Shown here piece by piece: positions 40,692 through 50,832 of a stretch of DNA of 64,000 nucleotides; the stretch's first letter is position 1, and the number at the start of each line of letters is the position of its first letter. The stretch is from positions 1 through 64,000 of the forward strand of contig JAQTWX010000001.1 of assembly GCA_028689065.1 (NCBI GenBank), in the 5' to 3' direction. The DNA comes from Candidatus Altimarinota bacterium. GTDB taxonomy: Bacteria; Patescibacteriota; Gracilibacteria; BD1-5; UBA2023. The notes beneath the pieces are model-generated. The model did no database searches and was not told the origin of the DNA. It saw nothing but the letters and a program-made list of their open reading frames with translations. The position numbers and the translations under genes are program-made.

Positions 40692-41717
40692 ATGGCTATA
40701 AAATCTACTCACATATCCGAACCTACCGAGCCTCGTGTAGTTGCTTCGGTGGAACGAGAAAATGATTCAGTCAATGAAAACATTCTTCGTCCTAAAACAC
40801 TGAGTGAATATATTGGACAAGAGTCTATCAAGAAACACCTGAATATCGCGATACAGTCTGCAAAAATCCGAAAAGTTCCACTCGAACATATCCTCCTCTA
40901 CGGTCCACCAGGACTTGGGAAAACTACTCTTTCTGCAATTATAGCTCAAGAGATGCAATCACACCTCAAACAAACCAGTGGACCAGCCATCGAGAAACAA
41001 GCGGATATTGTATCACTTCTCACAAGCCTCGAGGAAGGAGATATTCTCTTTATCGATGAGATTCATAGACTCCGTCCTCAGATTGAGGAAATACTCTATA
41101 GTGCTATGGAAGATTTTGCAATAGACATTATGATTGGAACGGGAACCGGTGCAACTTCTATACGAATGGATATACCAAAATTCACGCTCGTCGGTGCGAC
41201 AACGAAACTTGCGAAGATTACTGGACCTCTTCGGGATAGATTCGGAAACGTATTGAAACTTGATTTCTATGAGATTCCCGACCTTACAGAAATCGTCCGA
41301 CGTTCATTTCATATCCTCGGAATTCCCGTGAAGAATAATGAAATCTGGGAACTCGTGGCAAAAAAAAGCCGAGGAACTCCCCGTATCGTCAATCGATTCG
41401 TTAAAACCCTCCGAGATTACCAAATCGTCGGGCATGATATCGGAGACACGACCGAAAGCGAGAAGATTTTTACTTCACTCGGCATAGATTCTCTTGGGCT
41501 CGATGGACTCGATCGGAAGATTCTCGAAACTCTCGCCTACAGTTTCGCAGGTCGAACTGTCGGACTCCATACCCTCGCTTCCATCGTCGGAGAAGAGGAA
41601 GAAACTATCGAAGATGTCGTGGAACCATATCTCCTCAAAATCGGATTCCTGGAACGAACTCCACGAGGTCGAAAGCTCTCAGAAAGTGGAGAAAAATATA
41701 TACGACTCGGAAAATAA
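40692..41717 (+). CDS. ruvB: Holliday junction branch-migration ATPase RuvB
   Basis: The 341-residue AAA+ motor has Walker A YGPPGLGKTT, Walker B ILFIDEIHRL, sensor VGATTKLAKITGPLRDRFG and the C-terminal winged helix (GRTVGLHTLASIVGEEEETI, then FLERTPRGRKL). It drives branch migration with RuvA. No UGA codon is used. The gene stands alone with its own terminator; ruvA and ruvC are not in the window. Confidence 0.97.
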   Translation: MAIKSTHISEPTEPRVVASVERENDSVNENILRPKTLSEYIGQESIKKHLNIAIQSAKIRKVPLEHILLYGPPGLGKTTLSAIIAQEMQSHLKQTSGPAIEKQADIVSLLTSLEEGDILFIDEIHRLRPQIEEILYSAMEDFAIDIMIGTGTGATSIRMDIPKFTLVGATTKLAKITGPLRDRFGNVLKLDFYEIPDLTEIVRRSFHILGIPVKNNEIWELVAKKSRGTPRIVNRFVKTLRDYQIVGHDIGDTTESEKIFTSLGIDSLGLDGLDRKILETLAYSFAGRTVGLHTLASIVGEEEETIEDVVEPYLLKIGFLERTPRGRKLSESGEKYIRLGK

Positions 41718-41723
41718 ATATAT

Positions 41724-41756
41724 AAAAAACAACCAACAAAAAGTTGGTTGTTTTTT
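41724..41756 (+). terminator. Terminator after ruvB
   Basis: AAAAAACAACCAAC and GTTGGTTGTTTTTT pair perfectly around AAAAA. Confidence 0.9.
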
Positions 41757-41820
41757 ATATTGAAAACTCAGGAAATTCCTGTATACTCTTTTATAAGAAA
41801 TCTAACTCATAAATTCAATT

Positions 41821-44055
41821 ATGACCAATACTACTCTCCCAACCACCACCGACTATTTCCACATAAACATACTCGTAAAATCGATCATTGATGAGGTTTC
41901 TCTATACATGAAAAATGTTCCAAAAGAAACTATTACCGATGAGATACAAAAAGCATACATCTATGCTCGAAATGCTCATGAAGGACAGTTCCGAAAATCA
42001 GGAGACCCTTATATTCTTCATCCAGTAGAGGCAACGAGGGAACTCCTTATCTTACGACCTGATATTGTTACAATTCAAGCTTGTCTCCTTCATGATGTTC
42101 CAGAAGATACAGATAAAACCGTAGAAGATATTCGTATAGCATTTGGTGATGAAGTAGCATACATAACTTCAGGAATGGAGAAACTCTCTCACCTCAAATA
42201 CCGAGGAGAGGAACGAACTATCGGAAGTCTTCGAAAAATGTTTATCGCGATGAGCGAAGATGTTCGTGTTATTTTTGTAAAGCTTGCGGATCGTCTCCAT
42301 AATATGAAAACGATTGGATTTCATCCCAATCGGGAAAAACAGGAACGAATTGCGCTCGAAACCCTCAATGTTTATGCTCCAATTGCGGATCGACTTGGAA
42401 TCTTCGATTTCAAGGAAGCACTTGAAACTGAGTGTTTTAAGATTCTTTATCCAAAGGAATATGCTCAAATTCGAGAAGAACTTGATGTGTTTAAAGAAGC
42501 TCAAGAAATTTTTGCAACCAAAGTAAAACAGCTCATCGTCGACACTATTCCAAATGATGTTCCTATTATCGATATCTCTTATCGAGTAAAATCTCCTTGG
42601 AGTATCTACAAAAAAATGCAACGAAAAGGATATGAACGAGTGCAAGACCTGTATGATCTCTTTGCTCTCCGTATCATTACCGATTCGGTACATCATTGTT
42701 ACGACGTACTTGGGACTATACACACGGTTTGGACACCAGTTCCGAACCGATTTAAAGATTATATAGCACTTCCGAAAGAGAACGGTTATCAGAGTCTCCA
42801 TACTACCGTAGTCGGTATGTTTCATGAATTTCGATCACAACCGACCGAGATTCAGATTCGTACTCTTGCTATGCACCGACAAGCAGAAATTGGAGTTGCA
42901 GCACATTTTGCTTACTCTGAAACAGGACAATCTAAAACTGCTCAAGATGCTTACTGGGCAGCAGAACTCAAAGAAATCCTTGATAAATCAGAAGACTCCG
43001 AATTTATGAATCAGATGAAAATCGGAGTATTTGATGATCGGATTTTTGCATTTACTCCAAAAGGACAAATTCAGGTACTTCCAAAAGGAGCTACCCCGGT
43101 TGATTTTGCTTATTCAGTTCATTCAGAACTCGGAGATCATATCACTGTTGCCCGAGTAAATGGAAAAGTAGTACCGCTCGATTATGAACTTCGAAATGGA
43201 GAAAGTGTGGAAATCATTATCGATAAGAATAAAAATCCAAATATTACTTGGCTTTCTTTTGTAAAAACTACACGAGCAAAAGAGTGTATCAAAGCATATA
43301 GTAATCGGGCAAATCGATGAGAACTTATAGAAAAATGACGCTTTATACTCAATGCTCATCTTCTAAAACATTTTAATAAAACTCTTGATAAAGATCTTTC
43401 CCTCCTAAAGATTCTTGATGGAAAAACTCTTGATACAGAAGGACGAGAAAATGTACTTGTACAACTCGGAAATCTTTCCAGAAAACCATCATCAGTCACA
43501 AAAAGTATACTGGAGAACAGCAGTTCAGAACTTCATAAAATTAAAGAACTTTATAGCAAAAAAAAGGAACAAAAAACAGTTTCTGAAATAAAAAATGAGG
43601 AAACTCCTCGGGAACTTATTATCGGAGGAGAAAGTGGTATTCCTTATCGATTTGCACAGTGTTGTAATCCTCAGGTACTCGATAAGGTTGTCTGATATAT
43701 TACAAGAAATGGGGTAAATATCCATAAAATTGATTGTGCTTCTCTAACACAAAAAGATTTTGATAGATATATTCCTGCTTATTGGGAAGGTATGAAAACC
43801 CAAGGACTTCATATACAAGCTGAAATGATTTTCGAAAATAAGATTGGAGTTTTAAAAAAACTCACCGAAATATTTTTTCTTATGCGAATCAATATTGATG
43901 AGATGAGTGCTCATGTCGATACAGACAATCTTTCTCATGTAATTTTCTCCCTCAAAACCGAAGAGGAGGATTATTATCTCTTTGAACGTCTTATGGAACG
44001 AGTAAAACTTTCAATTAATGAATTCAAGGAAGGAAAACTTCTAGAGATGAAATAA
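41821..44055 (+). CDS. RelA/SpoT-family (p)ppGpp synthetase/hydrolase
   Basis: The 744-residue bifunctional stringent-response enzyme has an HD hydrolase domain (ARNAHEGQFRKSGDPYILHP, LLHDVPEDT with intact His-Asp), a synthetase domain (RVKSPWSIYKKMQRKG, DLYDLFALRIITD, ENGYQSLHTTVVG), a TGS domain (FTPKGQIQVLPKGATPVDFA) and a C-terminal ACT region. Three UGAs (43318, 43336, 43693) fall in the C-terminal half. Both active sites look complete, so it is a Rel-type rather than a synthetase-only enzyme. Confidence 0.95.
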
Positions 44056-44125
44056 TAAATATATCTTGTTTTTTCATTGTTTTCCCATATAGTCAAAATA
44101 TCTCTATTCATTCACCTTTTTATCT

Positions 44126-44554
44126 ATGAAAGTCCGAATTAAAAATAGTACAGGAAAAGCTCTCGAATACAAGACTCCTGGAGCTTGTGCATTTGATTTT
44201 GAATCGCTCGAAAAAGTAGTATTTGCACCAGGCGAATGGAAGCTTGTTGATACAGGAACAGTTATTGCGACTCCAGAAGGATATTGCCTTGTTATAGCAC
44301 CACGATCTGGGACATTTAAAAACTACGGACTTATGCAGGTAAACAGTATCGGCATTATCGATCAGGACTACTGTGGTGATAATGACACTGTAAAATTTGC
44401 CTACATCAATATGAAAAAAGAAGAAGTGGTCATAGAAAAAGGGGAACGAATCGGTCAAGGAATGTTCGTAAAAATCGAAAAACCAGAGTTTGAACTCGTG
44501 GAAAATATGGGAGGAACAGACAGAGGAGGATTCGGAACTACCGGAGTAAAATAA
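44126..44554 (+). CDS. dut: dUTP diphosphatase
   Basis: The 142-residue trimeric-type dUTPase carries the usual motifs: ACAFDF (I), APRSGTFKN (II), NSIGIIDQDYCGD (III), GERIGQGMF (IV) and the C-terminal GGTDRGGFGTTG (V). It converts dUTP to dUMP and supplies thymidylate synthase, whose gene follows after 35 bases. Confidence 0.95.
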   Translation: MKVRIKNSTGKALEYKTPGACAFDFESLEKVVFAPGEWKLVDTGTVIATPEGYCLVIAPRSGTFKNYGLMQVNSIGIIDQDYCGDNDTVKFAYINMKKEEVVIEKGERIGQGMFVKIEKPEFELVENMGGTDRGGFGTTGVK

Positions 44555-44589
44555 TTTAAAATATTAAATTAATAATTAATCTCATTTCT

Positions 44590-45468
44590 ATGTCTCACAG
44601 TGAACAACAATACCTCGACCTCCTCCGTAAGATTATGGACGAAGGAGTCGACAAAGGAGACCGAACCGGAACAGGAACTCGGAGTATCTTCGGGCATCAG
44701 ATGCGGTTCGATTTATCAGAAGGGTTTCCCCTTTTGACAACCAAGAAAGTTTTCCTCAAAGGGATAATCCATGAGCTTCTCTGGTTTCTTCAGGGGGATA
44801 CAAATATTAAGTATCTCGTGGATAATGATGTACATATCTGGGATGAGTGGCCATACAAAAAATATCGTGAACAAGGCGGAGAACTTTCACAAGCAGATTT
44901 TATTACATCTATAAAATCCAATGCAGATTTCGCAAAAAAATGGGGAGATCTCGGACCAGTCTATGGTTTCCAGTGGCGAAATTTCAATAGCGAAGGGGTG
45001 GATCAAGTAAAAAATGTCGTGGAGACCCTCAAGACTAATCCAAATTCCCGACGTATGCTTGTTGTGACCTATAATCCGGTTCAGGCGGACAGCATGCTCC
45101 TGCCGCCGTGCCATATGATGTACCAGTTCTACGTCGCCAATGGGAAGCTCTCCTGTCAGATGTACCAACGAAGTGCAGACACCTTCCTCGGAGTCCCGTT
45201 TAATATCGCTTCCTATGCCCTCCTCACGATGATGATTGCCCAAGTGGTCGGACTTGAACCGGGCGAATTCATCCATGTGCTCGGAGATACGCATATCTAC
45301 TCGAACCATTTCGAACAGGTAAAGGAACAGCTCTCCCGAGAGCCTCGCCCGCTTCCGACCATGAAGATAAACCCGGAAATAAAGGATCTCTTCGCGTTCA
45401 GATACGAGGATTTCACACTCGAAGGGTATGATCCATGTCCGACTATCAAAGCACCAATTGCAGTCTAA
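44590..45468 (+). CDS. thyA: Thymidylate synthase
   Basis: The 292-residue ThyA methylates dUMP with methylenetetrahydrofolate. It has the N-terminal [20 protein letters not shown], the catalytic Cys in [33 protein letters not shown] and [12 protein letters not shown]. It contains no UGA. It forms a dTTP-synthesis group with dut upstream and tmk downstream. Confidence 0.97.
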   Translation: MSHSEQQYLDLLRKIMDEGVDKGDRTGTGTRSIFGHQMRFDLSEGFPLLTTKKVFLKGIIHELLWFLQGDTNIKYLVDNDVHIWDEWPYKKYREQGGELSQADFITSIKSNADFAKKWGDLGPVYGFQWRNFNSEGVDQVKNVVETLKTNPNSRRMLVVTYNPVQADSMLLPPCHMMYQFYVANGKLSCQMYQRSADTFLGVPFNIASYALLTMMIAQVVGLEPGEFIHVLGDTHIYSNHFEQVKEQLSREPRPLPTMKINPEIKDLFAFRYEDFTLEGYDPCPTIKAPIAV

Positions 45469-45489
45469 TGGAATTAATAATTAAGAATT

Positions 45490-46005
45490 ATGAATTCAGA
45501 ACATATGGATTTGTCGAAACCTACAAGTCTTGAACATTTTTACACTCATCCGGAATGATGACTCAATAAGCTACAAAGAGAGTATTTTTGTGAATACGTG
45601 AGTGAAGTGCTCGCAAATCCTCGATTTCAAGACAATACTGCTCGAGGTATGCTTCGATATATTTGGTATGGTTATGATGTAGGATGACATTCTGTTGGAC
45701 GAAGTCCTCGATCCATATTGCTTGAAGCAACAATGAAAGCAATGGATGAAGGGGATACGGAAAAAGCAAAATCTCTTTTCTCGGTACTTATCGCCATGCA
45801 TCATGATGTTGATTATATCAATAGTCATGATTGGTATGATTTTAAAGTAGAAGAATTTACAGACAGTTGACTTCATCAAGTTTTCAATCTCGCCATTGTA
45901 GGAATACTTCTCGGTATCGATACTCTTCCAGATATTCAAGGACTTACAAATGAAGATATATACAAGATGACTCGAAACTCAATAATACCATCTCTTAATT
46001 CTTAA
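45490..46005 (+). CDS. Conserved-looking hypothetical within the thymidylate gene group (171 aa)
   Basis: The frame is visible only with UGA as Gly (two in a row at HPEGGLNKL, then at YDVGGHSVG and FTDSGLHQV). It begins MNSEHMDLSKPTSLEHFYTH. His and Asp/Glu residues are frequent in the second half (LIAMHHDVDYINSHDWYDF), which could suggest a metal-dependent hydrolase, but no family motif is certain. It sits 21 bases after thyA and 14 bases before tmk, so it is part of the operon and may act on nucleotides. Confidence 0.7.
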
Positions 46006-46019
46006 TTCATAATTAAATT

Positions 46020-46643
46020 ATGTATATCGTCTTCGAAGGAATGGTCGGTTCCGGGAAATCCACTCAGTCCAAAAAACTTTTCGAATACCTTCAGGAAAAA
46101 TATCCAGACAGAAAAATCATTCACGTTCGAGAACCGGGTTCGACGATAATCGCCCAGGAAATCCGACTTTTGGCACAATCCCGCGTGTTTGAGGAAGAAA
46201 TGGATCCAATCTGTGAAGCCTATCTCTATGCTGCATCTCGGGCACAATCGCTCCGTCATCTGGTACGACCCACGCTTGAGGCGGGTGGTATTGTCATTGC
46301 TGACCGAAGTTTTATTTCGTCACTCGCTTATCAGGGAGAAGCTCGTGGACTCGGACTTGATAGAATCATGGAAATAAACCAGCATGCTGTTGAATGAGTA
46401 TTACCGGATATGGTTATACACCTCTATGGCGATATTGAGCACTCTCTCGCTCGAACTTTTGATGCAACCGGGGATAAATTTGAGAAAATGGGACGAGATT
46501 TTTTTGAAAAAGTAAATGCAGGGTATTATAAAGCCTCTCAACTCCCCGAACTTGTGAAAGTATGGCGATGTGTGGATGGTCGCGGAACCATCGAGTGAGT
46601 ATTCGAACGGATACGATGAGAGATTGACAGAGAACTCCTCTAG
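46020..46643 (+). CDS. tmk: Thymidylate kinase
   Basis: The 207-residue kinase has the P-loop FEGMVGSGKSTQ, the REPGSTIIAQEIR dTMP-binding segment and the DRSFISSLAYQGEARGLG LID/DR motif. It phosphorylates dTMP to dTDP. Glycine UGAs lie near 46395, 46596 and 46617. The TAG stop is inside the terminator hairpin. Confidence 0.93.
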
Positions 46644-46658
46644 GGGAGTTCTTTTTTT
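46631..46658 (+). terminator. Terminator overlapping the end of tmk
   Basis: AGAACTCC and GGAGTTCT pair around TCTAGG, which contains the tmk stop codon, followed by a seven-T run. Confidence 0.85.
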
Positions 46659-47637
46659 ACATTCTCACATCCGTCTCTTCTATAACTTTCAATATCTCCT
46701 CAACAGATTCGCTCGTATACGCTCCGGCGGATTGTATATGTCCTCCGCCTCCGAAATGTCGGGCAATTCTTGAGACATCGAACCCGTCCCGTCTTGCACG
46801 GAAGCTGAGTTTCCTTTCTCCAGATTCCGTCTCCTTGATAAGGAAAGCAAAATCAGCCCCTTCGATAGAAGAGAGTACCTCATTGATAAGTTGCGGACCG
46901 AGCTCACTCTCAGGAATACCATATCGCTCGAAAATAGTCTGAGAGACATATCCTCCCACGATTGTGTCTCATTTAAGGGAAATGAGATTTTCGAGAACAT
47001 ATCCATAGAGTTTAAGATAATTGAGCTTCTCACTCTTGTACGAATGAAATATAATTTTCTCGTACTCTGCACTGAGGGCAAGAAGATTACTCGTTACTGC
47101 AAAAGTATTCGGACGGAGGCTGTTTTTAAAACAGTTAGTATCTCGGATAATTCCGAAAAGCAAAAGCGTTGCTATCTTGGAAGTAATATTTTTCTCATCC
47201 GATTCTAGGAGATCAGAAAGAATCTCACACGTGGAACTTGCCTCGGTATCGATGAGATTGTAGGTACCGAACATCTTATTTCCATTATGGTGATCGATGT
47301 TGACGATGGGGGTATTTCTGAAAATATCTGGATATTGTTCCAAGTACTTTCCTACGAGAGCGAGTTCTCCACAATCGCACACGAAAATCGCATCGAAATT
47401 CTTTCCGATAATCTCTGTATGAACCTCGTCGTGCACACCGAGAAAATAAAAGAGCGGGGTGATGGGAAAACTATTTGCTACTTCCACAGTCTTTCCGAGA
47501 CCTTGTAAATAAAAATACAGTGCCATACTTGAACCATAGGCATCGCCATCTACATTCCTGTGTCCCATAACAAGAAAGTTCTGTCCTTTTTTGATTACTT
47601 CTTGAATTTTCTGCATTTCCTGTTGTGTTTTATCCAT
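46657..47637 (-). CDS. DHH-family phosphoesterase, NrnA-like
   Basis: The 326-residue protein has the DHH/DHHA1 pattern: FLVMGHRNVDGDAYGSSMAL (motif I-like), FVCDCGEL, IVNIDHHNGNKMFGTYNLID, and the DHHA1 domain SFRARRDGFDVSRIARHFGG with GGHIQSAGAY. Such enzymes degrade nano-RNA or pAp, or cleave cyclic dinucleotides. ATG 47637 is preferred over 47688, which would add a hydrophobic stretch and leave two bases to the divergent rlmE start. One UGA lies near 46967. Confidence 0.88.
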
Positions 47638-47690
47638 TTCTGTGTATTTTAAGAGCAAATTAATAGAGCATAATAATAAAAACATCATTT

Positions 47691-48479
47691 ATGTCAACTA
47701 CAAAACCACCAAAGAAACTCACCCGTACAAGACGTCGCACGAAAATGGATAAAATCCTCGCGGGAGAAGCTCCGATAAAACAAAAAAATATCCGAATGAC
47801 TCGGAGTCCCGGTGCTGCACCTCAGAAAAAAGCACGCGATATAATTGTAGAAACTCCGAAAAAGAAAAAGAAAACAGGAAAGCCTCAATATATCGTTCGA
47901 GATGAATATTTCTATGAAGCAAAAAAACTCGGATATCGTGCACGAAGTGCTTTCAAACTTCTCGAAATTCAGGAAAAATATGACATCATCAAGCCTTGAA
48001 TGAAAGTTTTTGATATCGCGAGTGCACCTGGAAGTTGGCTTCAGGTTCTTTCTAAGGCTGTTGGTCCAACAGGAATGGTAGTTGGGGTGGATATCCAAAA
48101 AATTGCGGGATTTGGGCAGCAGAATATTCGTGTACTTCAATGAGATGTATTTGTAACAGAACCGATCATTGCCTTTCTCGAGAAACTAGGAATAGTACAA
48201 GTGGATTGTGTTACTTCCGATATTGCTGCACATACTACTGGACAAACAGGGGTTGATCAATATCGATCTGTAGAGCTCAATCTCGCCATTCTCGATATCG
48301 CAGATATCTTTCTGAAAAAATGAGGAACTCTCGTACTTAAGGTTTTTGTCGGAGAAGATGTAAATGATCTCATTGGTCCGATTAAAGATAGATACACTGT
48401 ACTTCATAAATGCAAACCAAAAGCAGTTCGTGAAAGAAGTTTCGAAGAGTACTTCGTATGTCAGGGAAAGAAAAGCTAA
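47691..48479 (+). CDS. rlmE: FtsJ/RlmE-like rRNA 2'-O-methyltransferase
   Basis: The 262-residue protein has a basic N-terminal extension of about 70 residues (RTRRRTKMDK) before the FtsJ core: YRARSAFKLLEIQEKYDIIK, FDIASAPGSWLQVLSKAVGP, VVGVDIQKI, VDCVTSDIAAHTTGQ and LVLKVFVGED. The K-D-K-E catalytic set appears complete. UGAs lie near 47997, 48141 and 48321. It should methylate the ribose of a 23S rRNA uridine. The long basic N-terminus is unusual. Confidence 0.9.
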
Positions 48480-48480
48480 A

Positions 48481-48511
48481 AATAATCCGCCAATTGGCGG
48501 ATTATTTTTTT
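48481..48511 (+). terminator. Terminator after rlmE
   Basis: AATAATCCGCC and GGCGGATTATT pair perfectly around AATT and run into T7. Confidence 0.9.
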
Positions 48512-48647
48512 ATAGTTATAAAAATCTCTCATTTACAGAGAAAGTATATATATTAAGTTTTATTTAAGGTTTGAGGCAATAGTGATTCAAAGTAGGATAT
48601 TTTATATTTTACTCTTTTCGTTTCTTTAATTTTTAATTTTAAAAATT

Positions 48648-50789
48648 ATGAGAGTTATAGGCGCCATCTTAGGACTAACAGCTGTTAGTTATACATTATG
48701 AATAAGTTATACATATGCAGAAGTAATAGGAACTTCATCTACCTGACTCGATAGAATTATTCAGGTGATAAATAATGATGAATGACTGAAAAATAGAATA
48801 GATATTAAAAAAAATCCAGTAACACAAGAAGATGTAGATATAGGGGCAAAGAGTGCAGATGAGATGAACAAGATTATTCTAGAGGCTATAAAAGCCACTG
48901 GAGTTGCAAATGATGGGATTATAAATACTGCGGATGCAAGAGATCTGAATGATTACATTTATAAAAATCATTACGCTCTTTGGAAAACTTTTCACGGGGA
49001 TGATGATAAAGCAACCGGAATTGAGACTGGATACCATCGCGTACAAAACGACGGGGGAAATACAGTTCTATACTGAGAAAATGCCATAAATACGGTATTC
49101 GATGGTATATATCATCTTGGATTTGAGACAAGTAAGAGTAATAATCTTCTCAATGAAGACGGGAATAATAATGCTACTTTTACTACGGTAGGCTTCTGGG
49201 TGAGTGATTTACTCAAAAATGAATTATCAAACGGAAGTCTCAGATGACCGAACGAGAAAAACATCATTGGAACCACACATACAGGACTCGATAAAATCAT
49301 AGATATCATAAAAAATGATCCTGGTGTGGCGTTAAAAGTTTCTACAAGCAATATACGCGAGGCATCAAGTTCAGCAAATGAGATGAATCGAATTATTATC
49401 GATTCTATAAAAGCAACAGGGGTTGCGAATGATAATGAAATCAATACAGCAGATGCGAGAGAATTAAATGACTATATATTTAAAAATTATCATGACAGTT
49501 GGGTAAGACTTCATGGAGATGACAAACAAGAAATATCTCCAAATACCGGAAAGAAAATCACTGTTGAAACAGGATATCATCTCGTTCAAAATGATGGAGG
49601 AGTGACTCAGATATTTGGAAAAAATGCTATAAATACGGTATTTGATGGAATATATCATCTTGGATTTTCATCGAGTAAAAATAATCTCAAGAACGAAGAT
49701 GGAAATGGAAATGCGAAATTTTCTTCCATTGGATTCTATCTCCAGTATCTTTTACAGGATGATCTTAGAAATGGAAGTCTCAGAAATGGAGCTATTCAGG
49801 AACTAAAAGGAACAACAAATACCGGACTTGATCAAATCATAGAATATCTTAAAACAGATGTTGGACTCAACCAAAATGTAAAAACTTCCGATATGCTTGC
49901 TGGAGCACATGCAGCCGATGGAATGAATGCAATTCTCATAGAGGCATTTAAAAAAACAGGAGTAACAAATGACGGAAATATTTCAGAAGCAGATATTCGA
50001 GAAATTAATCTCTTTATCACGAGAAATTATTTACAACAATGGTCAGCCTTACATGGAGATGATGATAAAGTTGGATGAGAAACAGGATTTCATCTCGTTC
50101 AAAATGATGGAGCATCCAAGAAAATGTTTGGGAAAAATGCAGTCAATACGGTTTTTGATGGCATATATCATCTCGGATTTGTAACCACCGGAAATAGATT
50201 GAAGAATGAAGATGGGAATAATAATGCGAGTTTTAAGGATGTCGCTGCCTGGCTCGATGGAATTATGTGAGCCGATATTAGAGGAAATACTACCATTAGA
50301 AATTCTACTTTTACATGACTCGATATTATTTCAGGTAGTTGGTATATGTTAAATAATGGATTCAAATGAGGAAACTTTCTCTCTAGTGGAATTGCTCTCC
50401 TAAAAGAAATACCTACAGGAAACTCTTCTACGATAAATGCCACTCTCAATTTCACAAGCGATGGACGATACCAAAATGGATTTGTGATATTTGATTATAT
50501 TTCCCCAACAGAATTTAAATACGTAGGAGCGAGAGCAAAATCAAAATACTGGACAGTAGGACAGTATAAAGACGGGAAATACAAAGACCTCAAGAAATTT
50601 AAAGAGGTAATATCTCCAAATAAAGATTATATAGCAAATATCTCTCTCGCAGGGAATACTATTACACTCAATGTGGATTCCGTAGAAAAGATACAATATA
50701 CATTTGCAAATAATTTTAATCAACAAATTTGATTAGCAGTGGAAAAATCTTCTGTGGAATTTAAAAATATTACTATTATTAATAATTAG
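48648..50789 (+). CDS. Secreted protein with three long repeats and a lectin-like C-terminus (713 aa)
   Basis: The signal peptide starts MRVIGAILGLTAVSYTLGIS and is cut near YTYA-EV. Three tandem units of about 190-200 residues follow, each with TGLDxII, (A/E)AxKxTGVxNDGxI, ADxRxxNxxI, HGDDxK, ETGxHxVQNDG, NTVFDGIYHLGF and LKNEDGNxNA. The ND.GNI and D.ND segments look like Ca-binding or dockerin-like loops. The last 130 residues resemble a LamG/jelly-roll carbohydrate-binding fold (FVIFDYISPTEFKYVGARA). At least eight UGAs are used. It is likely a surface or secreted binding protein. Confidence 0.78.
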
Positions 50790-50796
50790 TTTTCTT

Positions 50797-50832
50797 AAAA
50801 AATACCCCATTCAATCGAATGGGGTATTTTTT
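50797..50832. terminator. Bidirectional terminator between convergent genes
   Basis: AAAAAATACCCCATTC and GAATGGGGTATTTTTT pair over 16 bp around AATC. It overlaps the clpB stop codon. Confidence 0.92.

Noticed and set aside
45478-46016. AT-rich repeats of the AATTAAGAATTATGAATT type flanking the gene at 45490
   Set aside because: Low-complexity sequence in an AT-rich genome; the copies differ and no target duplication or transposase is present.
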